Both the position numbers and the translations under genes were made by a program. The notes beneath the pieces were generated by a model. It was given only the letters and a program-made list of their open reading frames with translations, ran no database searches and was not told where the DNA came from. This document shows positions 1 to 4,619 of a stretch of DNA of 7,382 nucleotides, one piece after another. The stretch comes from Nanobdellota archaeon (lineage in GTDB: Archaea > Nanobdellota > Nanobdellia > Woesearchaeales > B3-WOES): contig JAGLZG010000165.1 of the NCBI GenBank assembly GCA_023131705.1, positions 1 through 7,382 of the forward strand, read 5' to 3'. Position 1 is the first letter of the stretch. Each line of letters starts with the position of its first letter.

Positions 1-429
1 TCCCAAAAAAGAAACACTTGCCCTGTTTTTTCCCTGGAGAATGCTTTCATCAAAAGAATTAAAGCTTAGGTTATTGATTATTTTATCCCCAAAAGTTTCT
101 GTTTCATAAAAAATTTCATTGTCTTTTTCTTTTGCCTTGATTAAGAGATAAAACTCATATCTCCTGCTTTTAACTCTTTTATTCTCCCTGTAAACTGAAT
201 AATAAACCCTTATGAACTGCAAAGAAAAATTTGCTGCTTTTAGGATTTCAGAATTTCCCCCGTCAATAAATGCAATCCTGTTTTTTAAATCTAAATTTTT
301 GATATCCTTAAAATTATCCCTGCTTAACTCAATTGATTTATAGCCCTGCCTGCTGAACTTCACAAACCTTCCTTTTTCTTTCAAAGAAGGGCCCAGGCTT
401 CCCAGAATCTTATCTATAATCTTTTGCAT
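1..429 (-). CDS. NurA-like nuclease-domain protein, N-terminal part (runs off the left edge)
   Basis: The minus-strand frame is open for 143 codons from an ATG at 429 to the window edge, so the C-terminal part is missing. The most telling segment is RIAFIDGGNSEIL (residues 51-63), followed by a strand-rich FSLQFIRVYYSVY stretch. A hydrophobic strand ending in Asp-Gly is the first metal-binding motif of the NurA family (5'-3' nuclease working with HerA in archaeal DNA end resection), and D56 would be the first catalytic acid. The later acidic motifs lie outside the window, so catalysis cannot be judged. The gene starts 2 nt after the stop of the kinase-like gene, with only a weak ribosome site (GGCTGA), and so should be translated from the cca operon message. 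No HerA is visible here. Family assignment is from motif memory and moderately sure; the reading frame itself is sure. Confidence 0.6.
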   Translation of the reverse strand, partial: MQKIIDKILGSLGPSLKEKGRFVKFSRQGYKSIELSRDNFKDIKNLDLKNRIAFIDGGNSEILKAANFSLQFIRVYYSVYRENKRVKSRRYEFYLLIKAKEKDNEIFYETETFGDKIINNLSFNSFDESILQGKNRASVSFLG

Positions 430-431
430 CT

Positions 432-1040
432 TCAGCCAATATTATAATATTTTAATAAAACCATGATTGTCCCTGCAACCAGTGGAACAACAATGTTATC
501 ATCCACCTGCTGCCTGTTCATCTTTAATTCAATAGCTTCTGCTACCATTGCACCTGATGAAGCAAGGGCAGCATAAAGCGGATTTACAAAAAACATTGCA
601 GCTAAAAAGCCAACAAATGCTCCGGCAATATTTCCCTCGAGCTGTTTTTTTCCATTTTTTCCATTTATTGGGTTTTTTATCCTTCCAAAATTCTTTCCAA
701 TAAAATTACTGACAGGATCTGCAAATGTTAATATCATAATAGACGCCAGGGCAATGTCCATTGGAAAAAGCCTTAAAGTCAATAAAACACCAGTAAAAAA
801 GAAAATTGGGCCTTTGCCTGGAAAAACCTTCATATTTTCCTTTCTTTCCAGCTTATTTAAAAACCAGCAGATAACGGGAATATCATGTTTTCTGCTTAAA
901 AAAGACAGTATCAAGCCAAAAATAACAATTCCCAGTATGGATATTGGCGTTAATATTCCAAGACGTATTAAAAAGATTATAGTTATGCCAGCTATTATAT
1001 GCAAAATTCCCCTTAGTAATTCTTTTTTATTCAGTTTCAC
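432..1040 (-). CDS. Polyprenol/diacylglycerol kinase-like integral membrane protein (SEC59/DGK1/VTE5 family)
   Basis: This 202-aa protein is mostly hydrophobic, with about six membrane segments. It carries the pattern of the CTP-dependent lipid kinase / phosphatidate cytidylyltransferase-like group that includes dolichol kinase, yeast Dgk1 and plant phytol kinase: an FPGKGPIFFFTG segment (73-84), FADPVSNFIGKNFGR (106-120) with D108 and spaced glycines, a KKQLEGNIAG loop (131-140) with E135-G136, and AEAIEL near the C-terminus. Family members phosphorylate a lipid alcohol at the membrane. In archaea the likely substrate is an isoprenoid alcohol or an archaeal lipid precursor, but the substrate is inferred. 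The start is GTG at 1040, overlapping the upstream stop as GTGA. A GAGGT ribosome site sits at 1051-1055, 10 nt before it, which supports this start. The gene is the third of four in the cca operon. Confidence 0.8.
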   Translation of the reverse strand: MKLNKKELLRGILHIIAGITIIFLIRLGILTPISILGIVIFGLILSFLSRKHDIPVICWFLNKLERKENMKVFPGKGPIFFFTGVLLTLRLFPMDIALASIMILTFADPVSNFIGKNFGRIKNPINGKNGKKQLEGNIAGAFVGFLAAMFFVNPLYAALASSGAMVAEAIELKMNRQQVDDNIVVPLVAGTIMVLLKYYNIG

Positions 1041-1504
1041 TTTATCAAAAACCTCAGAGTATTTATTCCCAGAACTGACACTATGCTTACAATGATTCCT
1101 GCTATTAAAACTCCAAGGCTTAGAGCAACATAAGCCTTTTTCCTGTTTATCTTAAAAAACCATGCCAGGAGAGTTCCGGTATATGCGCCTGTTATTGGCA
1201 ATGGAATTCCTACAAATAACATTAAAACAATAAACTCCCATTTTGTCCCCATATGTTTTTCAATCTTTTTTATATTTCTCTCCAGATGGCTGTTAAAGGT
1301 ATTTCTATAAAATCTTATCTGAACAAGGTATTTGTGTATATAATCCAAAAAAAAGAAAACAATCGGGATAACAAGGATATTAAAGAAGACGCATACAGTA
1401 TATGCCACAACAGGCTTTATATTATTAGCTATGGCTATTGGAATACCCCCCCTTAACTCGGATATCGGCAATAAACTTGCTAATATGGCATGCCACAAAC
1501 TCAT
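1037..1504 (-). CDS. Small multidrug export family protein (COG2426 / Sm_multidrug_ex)
   Basis: This 155-aa integral membrane protein shows the two signature segments of the COG2426 family. The first is LPISELRGGIPIAIA near the N-terminus (12-26; E16, R18, G19-G20). The second is GIPLPITGAYTGTLLAWFF (99-117) followed by basic INRKKA and a glycine-rich helix. About four membrane segments are visible, with a basic and polar stretch at 60-90 between the halves. The family name comes from early drug-export work; the transported substrate is not established, so a transporter role is tentative. Length is normal for the family. The ATG at 1504 overlaps the cca stop as ATGA and is preceded by a G-rich run (GGGGGA), which suggests coupled translation. 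Its 3' end overlaps the kinase-like gene as GTGA. Confidence 0.88.
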   Translation of the reverse strand: MSLWHAILASLLPISELRGGIPIAIANNIKPVVAYTVCVFFNILVIPIVFFFLDYIHKYLVQIRFYRNTFNSHLERNIKKIEKHMGTKWEFIVLMLFVGIPLPITGAYTGTLLAWFFKINRKKAYVALSLGVLIAGIIVSIVSVLGINTLRFLIK

Positions 1505-2745
1505 ATTAATCTTATTCCCCCAACCCTTTCTTTAATGTATTTATCATTAAACAAATTCCTGATAAAATCCTTTGCCCTGATAAACCTTCTCTTTTCTTTT
1601 GCAAATAATTTTCCTTTTTTTATAAATGTTGTTTTGTGCTGTTTTTTAAAAGCACAGGCATGTAATCTAATCTTTAGCGGAGGGCCTTCTAAGATTTTGA
1701 AGTTGCCTAAATGTTTTTTATCTGCAATTATATATAAATATGCGTTGTTTTCTTTGTCCCATTCTAATCCTTTATCTAATATTTTAAAACCCTCTTTTAT
1801 CGCCTTTGCATTTATCATCTCCAAGGCTTTTAACATCTTTGCTCCAACAACGTCTTCTTTGCCTTTTAGAGGCTTGACCTCTGCTACAACCACTTCCCTG
1901 CTCTTATTTTTCTTAATTAAATCTTCTTTGCTAAATTTTTTTACTTTAAAAAATTCCCTGGATGGTTTTGCTAAAAATTTTTTACAAGCAGTTATAAACA
2001 GAGTGTATTTTTCAAAGCTCAAGCCAGCAGCAGCATTTCTTTCTTTGTCAGCAGGGTCAATTAATATTAACGGGCTGTATGTCTTGCTTTTATTCATCTC
2101 AACCAAAACGTCCCTTGCTTTGTAGTATTTTTTAATGTCAATTATTTCTTTATCTTTCCACTTTGAAACAGCTTTTACTAAATGCAAAAAGCCCCTATAA
2201 TAAATAGTTAAAACCTCGCACATATAGCCTGAGAATCCTTTTATATAACTCTCGGCGCCATAAATCTTGTTTGCCCTGCAAAACTGCTTCATTAATCTTA
2301 TATCATTGCAATATCTTTTGTTTTTTTTAACAAATTCTGCATGCAGCAAGCTTACATCTGTTATATTAACTGCCTGTTCTGCTTTTTTTATATTTAAGAT
2401 TGGAATTAATTCAAATGTAAAGCCCTTGTTTTTAATCTGAAAATAATCCCTGGAGCCATGCAATCTTGCTATCCTGTAATGTTTTTTAATGTTTTTTTCT
2501 AATATATCTGAAAGAACATCGCTTTTATGCTTAAATTTCTTATAATCAAAAACAATGTATATATCAAAGTCAGTTGAATCCTTCAGCCATGTCCCTTTTA
2601 TCCCAGAGCCCCCTAAAACAGCCTTACAATTCTTTAGCCTTTTATTTAGCTTGACCAAAAAAGAATTAACAATAACTTTAATTTCTTTTTCTTCCCCTTT
2701 ACTGGGCTTAATCTCTTTTGTTACATCTCTTAATATGTTTTTCAT
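1501..2745 (-). CDS. cca: CCA-adding enzyme, archaeal class I tRNA nucleotidyltransferase
   Basis: The protein adds or repairs the 3'-terminal CCA of tRNAs using CTP and ATP. Numbered from the ATG at 2745, the nucleotidyltransferase head shows GGSGIKGTWLKDSTDFDIYI (45-64). This holds the G46-S47 pair, a K-G-T-W-L-K segment and acidic residues D59 and D61. A third acid, E112, lies in FTFELIPIL, where relatives often have Asp. The segment NDIRLMKQFCRANKIYGAES...GFSGYMCEVL is the helical tRNA/nucleotide domain typical of the archaeal enzyme. Length (414 aa) is close to the usual 430-450. The frame extends 3 codons further to a TTG at 2754, but the ATG at 2745 lies 27 nt after a TATA element, so the TTG would fall before the expected transcript start. 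The gene is first in a four-gene operon. Confidence 0.93.
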   Translation of the reverse strand: MKNILRDVTKEIKPSKGEEKEIKVIVNSFLVKLNKRLKNCKAVLGGSGIKGTWLKDSTDFDIYIVFDYKKFKHKSDVLSDILEKNIKKHYRIARLHGSRDYFQIKNKGFTFELIPILNIKKAEQAVNITDVSLLHAEFVKKNKRYCNDIRLMKQFCRANKIYGAESYIKGFSGYMCEVLTIYYRGFLHLVKAVSKWKDKEIIDIKKYYKARDVLVEMNKSKTYSPLILIDPADKERNAAAGLSFEKYTLFITACKKFLAKPSREFFKVKKFSKEDLIKKNKSREVVVAEVKPLKGKEDVVGAKMLKALEMINAKAIKEGFKILDKGLEWDKENNAYLYIIADKKHLGNFKILEGPPLKIRLHACAFKKQHKTTFIKKGKLFAKEKRRFIRAKDFIRNLFNDKYIKERVGGIRLI

Positions 2746-2767
2746 ATTAGACAAATAAAAATAATAG

Positions 2768-2778
2768 CTATAAAAAGG
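2768..2778 (-). promoter_or_regulatory. TATA element of the cca operon, leaderless spacing
   Basis: Read on the minus strand, the sequence CCTTTTTATAG places TATA 27 nt before the A of the cca ATG at 2745. This is the distance expected when transcription starts at or just before the start codon. No ribosome-binding site lies ahead of that ATG. The element sits in the gap after the HAD-like gene stop. Confidence 0.6.
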
Positions 2779-2786
2779 TTTGTTTT

Positions 2787-3491
2787 TTAAACATAAATAA
2801 AACCTTTGTGTTCTATATATATTTTTTCAGGATGGAATTGTTCTTTTCCATAAACATTAAGCTGTTTTATCTTTCCAGTATAATAATTATTGTTTATTTC
2901 AAATTCGTTTGCAACTATTTGTATAGGCCCTTCAACTATACTGAAAAAATCTTTATTTTTTTCTACAAACTCCTTAATCAGATTAACATCGTTTCTGCTT
3001 TTTATCCTTAATCTTCTTCCTTTTATTATATCAGTTGTGTTTATTTTTCCTTTTTTTGTATATAATTTATCATTAATAGTTAAATTATCAGTAATATAAT
3101 CTCTTAATTCTAATGGGCAACTCTCTAATGGTTTTATAAGCGCTTTAATGGCTTTATCTGGTTTATATAATCCAATTTTATAAATTAGAGCTGTGCTTAA
3201 AGCCCCCCCTATATCTGTTATTACATCCAAACTATTTATAATTCCTTTCTTTGATGTTATACCCTCTTTAGAATAATCCCATGTCCAAGACAATAATTCA
3301 TTTAATGTTCCTCTGTTATCATATTTAAAGGCTATGTCTTTGTTTAGACCTAATCTTACAGCAAGATGCGCAACAAGCAACCTAACACCACTATTTTGGT
3401 CTATAAGAGTATTGTCAAAATCTACTTTAAGATTATAATTTTTATTATCTTCTGCCTCCTCTTTGTCCAGTATTAAGCATTCTAAACCCAT
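2787..3491 (-). CDS. HAD-like protein with intact nucleophile motif but apparently reduced core
   Basis: This 234-aa protein contains KVDFDNTLID (22-31), which matches the haloacid dehalogenase motif I, DxDx(T/V)(L/V), with D24 as nucleophile and D26 as acid/base. Near the C-terminus IVANEFEINNNYYTGKI resembles the segment of phosphoserine-phosphatase-like HAD enzymes (VIANELEV...TGKI) that normally follows motif II. The SIVEGPIQ stretch directly before it is much shorter than the usual motif II plus helix, and the protein ends about 25 residues later, without a visible motif III lysine context or the motif IV DD pair. So it may be an inactive or specialised member, or a remnant. A conserved region of unknown role covers 35-170. 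The ATG at 3491 lies 28 nt after a TATA element. It is transcribed toward cca, with only about 40 nt between the two reading frames. Confidence 0.6.
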   Translation of the reverse strand: MGLECLILDKEEAEDNKNYNLKVDFDNTLIDQNSGVRLLVAHLAVRLGLNKDIAFKYDNRGTLNELLSWTWDYSKEGITSKKGIINSLDVITDIGGALSTALIYKIGLYKPDKAIKALIKPLESCPLELRDYITDNLTINDKLYTKKGKINTTDIIKGRRLRIKSRNDVNLIKEFVEKNKDFFSIVEGPIQIVANEFEINNNYYTGKIKQLNVYGKEQFHPEKIYIEHKGFIYV

Positions 3492-3510
3492 AAATAAGCT
3501 ATTTTGATGT

Positions 3511-3523
3511 GGATTTATAAAAG
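3511..3523 (-). promoter_or_regulatory. TATA element of the HAD-like gene, leaderless spacing
   Basis: On the minus strand the sequence CTTTTATAAATCC puts TATAAA 28 nt before the A of the ATG at 3491. No ribosome site is visible before that ATG, so a leaderless message is likely. The geometry matches the cca promoter. Confidence 0.55.
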
Positions 3524-3562
3524 TTATGAATACCGGGATAAATCTTCAAAGGGCATTATCAT

Positions 3563-3606
3563 GTGCTGAGGATACCCAACATTTTAGTATTGAGAGGAAT
3601 CAGCAC
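3563..3606. other. Imperfect stem-loop in the divergent intergenic region
   Basis: GTGCTGA (3563-3569) and TCAGCAC (3600-3606) are exact inverted copies enclosing 30 nt. Inside, ATAC (3572-3575) can pair with GTAT (3587-3590). The patch is richer in G and C than its surroundings. It does not fit a tRNA (no acceptor partner for the CACCA-like end) and no clear C/D or H/ACA box set is present. It could be a small RNA element, a protein-binding site or chance. Confidence 0.3.
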
Positions 3607-3644
3607 CTCCACCTGCACCAAAAAAGTTAAATACTAGCATAATC

Positions 3645-3656
3645 TCTTTTTATAAC
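3645..3656 (+). promoter_or_regulatory. Possible TATA element ahead of the left A-B cassette
   Basis: CTTTTTATAAC is the best TATA-like sequence upstream of the left cassette. A start 27-28 nt downstream would fall near 3679, where no start codon exists, so any message would carry a leader and mainly serve the small gene at 3792. The sequence is also TATA-like on the other strand, so its direction is unsure. Confidence 0.3.
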
Positions 3657-3795
3657 ATAAAATAATAATATTGAGTATTATTATTGTATAGGATCAACCA
3701 GAGAAAGTTTGATAGTAAGTAAGGAAACTTTTGTAAAATATAGACCTCTTAGACCTCTGTTATTACCTAATCAAAACAAGAAAATATTAAAATGA
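3657..3795 (+). pseudogene. Remnant of module A, left copy (start codon lost, 3' part deleted)
   Basis: Frame 3661-3795 encodes a peptide running from YYCIGSTRESLIVSKETFVKY through RPL to a TGA that overlaps the next ATG as ATGA. It is clearly related to residues 8-43 of the intact module A at 4073. Where the intact copy reads ATGAAAAATAATAAT, this copy reads ATAAAATAATAAT: the start codon is ATA and one A is missing, so initiation there meets a stop at once, and an in-frame TAA precedes the frame. A 9-nt in-frame tandem duplication (TAGACCTCT twice, 3741-3758) is also present. Homologous landmarks are 418 nt apart in A but 609 nt apart in B, so about 190 nt of A are missing. A non-standard start such as ATT cannot be excluded, so a short translated peptide is possible. 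Confidence 0.6.
3661..3685. repeat. Perfect 10-bp inverted repeat with 5-nt loop
   Basis: AATAATAATA (3661-3670) and TATTATTATT (3676-3685) flank TTGAG. It lies exactly where the left copy of module A lost its start region, just after the TATA-like element. It is made of simple triplets, so it may be low-complexity sequence. It could also be a binding site or an RNA hairpin. Confidence 0.4.
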
Positions 3796-3989
3796 AATAT
3801 GAATGGGAATATAGGGGAAATTTTGGTGGAGAAAGCATATACCAGCATCTTCAAACAGGAGATATAGCTGTGGAGAAGGAGAATAGATATTTAGTAGCAC
3901 CATTAGATAAATTAGTAGAAAAAGAAATATTTAAAAAAATAATACCAATAAAAAGAGAGATTAGAGAAAACCAAAAGATTTATATATAA
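3792..3989 (+). CDS. Small unrecognised protein, module B left copy
   Basis: This 65-aa protein has no family I recognise. It has a W- and Y-rich start (MKYEWEYRGNFGGE), a central TGDIAVEKENRYLV (22-35) and a basic C-terminal tail (KKIIPIKREIRENQK). It has no signal peptide or membrane segment. Its N-terminal 40 residues match the module B protein at 4404, while the C-termini differ. Strand-forming residues alternate in the first half, suggesting a small beta-sheet, followed by a charged helix. The ATG overlaps the stop of the module A remnant as ATGA, copying the coupled layout seen elsewhere in this locus. No good ribosome site precedes it. The repeat of the gene and the preserved reading frame argue that it is real; function is unknown. 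Confidence 0.65.
   Translation: MKYEWEYRGNFGGESIYQHLQTGDIAVEKENRYLVAPLDKLVEKEIFKKIIPIKREIRENQKIYI
3857..3897 (+). repeat. 41-nt exact direct repeat, left copy (within module B)
   Basis: Identical base for base to 4466-4506. It encodes GDIAVEKENRYLV. Sequence on either side differs at many positions between the two copies. Confidence 0.9.
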
Positions 3990-4041
3990 GTTCTTTACTA
4001 ATAAGTAGTAATATAACATTTATATATGATTTTGTATGCGA

Positions 4042-4051
4042 TTTTATAAAA
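4042..4051 (+). promoter_or_regulatory. TATA element of the intact A-B-beta-helix operon, leaderless spacing
   Basis: TTTTATAAAA puts TATAA 28 nt before the A of the ATG at 4073, the same geometry as the two minus-strand promoters. A second TATA-like stretch (TTATATATG, about 4020-4028) would give a leader of about 25 nt, where the AAAGGA at 4057-4062 could act as a weak ribosome site, so both start modes remain possible. The rest of the gap 3990-4072 is AT-rich with nothing else recognised. Confidence 0.55.
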
Positions 4052-4072
4052 AAATGAAAGGAAAAATAAGAA

Positions 4073-4393
4073 ATGAAAAATAATAATGTTACATATTATA
4101 TCGGACAAACCAGCAAAGGCGTGGTTGTAAGTACTGACAAGGAAACTTTTGTAAAATATAAACCTCTTACTATTGCCCAATCAGAAAAAGAATTAATAGA
4201 TATTTTCAATGGATATTTTTATGGCTATATATTACCTTTGGAAACAGAAGGGTTGGACAAGGGATTAGAGAGTAAATTAAAACATATACTGTATTCTGTT
4301 AACAGAAGAACAAAACAAGATAATATAACAATGCATATTGGTGAGGAAAGAAGGAAAAAACCACCAGTTTTGAGAACCAGCATTAATGAATAA
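4073..4393 (+). CDS. Small unrecognised protein, module A intact copy
   Basis: This 106-aa protein is not one I recognise. The N-terminal third looks like beta strands (VTYYIGQTSKGVVVSTD, then KETFVKYKPL, 6-32). It is followed by a likely helix starting SEKELIDIF (37-45), an aromatic GYFYGYILPLE segment (47-57), a charged helix (60-80) and a basic, probably disordered tail ending KKPPVLRTSINE. There is no signal peptide or clear membrane span, so it should stay in the cytoplasm. The start at 4073 is favoured by the TATA spacing and by the homologous remnant at 3657. It is the first gene of a three-gene run A, B, beta-helix surface protein: its stop lies 10 nt before the B start. Its tail shares K-P-x-V-L-x-T with the tail of B. 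Function unknown; a role linked to the secreted protein is only suggested by position. Confidence 0.72.
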   Translation: MKNNNVTYYIGQTSKGVVVSTDKETFVKYKPLTIAQSEKELIDIFNGYFYGYILPLETEGLDKGLESKLKHILYSVNRRTKQDNITMHIGEERRKKPPVLRTSINE

Positions 4394-4403
4394 GGAAATT
4401 AAA

Positions 4404-4619
4404 ATGGAATATGAATGGGAACATATAGGATATTTTAATGGAGAAAAGGTGTATCATAATCAAATAGGAGATATAGCTGTGGAGAAGGAGAATAGATATT
4501 TAGTAGGGCTAGATAGGTCAGTAGAAGAGGAAGGATTATTAAAAAAATTAACAACAGAAAAAAAGGTGATAAAACCATCAGTTTTAATGACCCAAACAGG
4601 GTTGGAGATGCCGGAATGA
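4404..4619 (+). CDS. Small unrecognised protein, module B right copy
   Basis: From the ATG at 4404 this is a 71-aa protein: MEYEWEHIGYFNGEKVYHN, then IGDIAVEKENRYLV (21-34), a charged helix, and a tail IKPSVLMTQTGLEMPE. It is homologous to the 65-aa protein at 3792 over the first 40 residues. The frame also offers an ATG at 4386 (6 residues longer, overlapping the A stop as ATGAATAA). I prefer 4404 because the left copy begins at the same point and GGA at 4394-4396 gives a plausible ribosome site. The TGA overlaps the start of the beta-helix gene as ATGA, so the two should be translationally coupled. No signal peptide or membrane segment. The family is not recognised and the function is unknown. 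Confidence 0.72.
   Translation: MEYEWEHIGYFNGEKVYHNQIGDIAVEKENRYLVGLDRSVEEEGLLKKLTTEKKVIKPSVLMTQTGLEMPE
4466..4506 (+). repeat. 41-nt exact direct repeat, right copy (within module B)
   Basis: Partner of 3857-3897 at an offset of 609 nt. A second identical block, 22 nt long (3721-3742 and 4139-4160, offset 418), lies in module A over KETFVKY. Confidence 0.9.
4604..4607 (+). promoter_or_regulatory. Ribosome binding site of the beta-helix gene
   Basis: GGAG lies 8 nt before the ATG at 4616, inside the end of the module B gene. It is a good anti-16S match and decides the start of the large secreted protein, which also begins there with a textbook signal peptide. Confidence 0.6.

Noticed and set aside
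754..1095. Plus-strand 113-aa open frame
   Set aside because: Antisense to the kinase-like membrane protein; no motif and no start signals.
1490..2125. Plus-strand 211-aa open frame
   Set aside because: It lies fully opposite the well-supported cca gene and has a composition (F, L, S, K-rich) typical of an antisense shadow.
3554..3621. Possible tRNA ending in GCACCA
   Set aside because: The 3' acceptor strand (CACCTGC before A-CCA) has no complementary 5' strand at the right distance, and no T-arm or anticodon stem could be formed.
3661..3685. Inverted repeat as a transcription terminator
   Set aside because: It has no GC content, lies after a TATA-like element and before coding sequence, and archaeal terminators usually rely on T-runs, which are not distinct here.
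3998..4180. Minus-strand 60-aa open frame
   Set aside because: Antisense to the promoter and start of module A, which is supported by homology to the left copy.
3661..4506. CRISPR or short tandem repeat array
   Set aside because: Only two copies of each identical block exist, at unequal offsets (418 and 609 nt), and both are inside coding frames.
3657..4619. Toxin-antitoxin pair reading of modules A and B
   Set aside because: The size and pairing would fit, but no known toxin or antitoxin motif is visible, so the label would be a guess.
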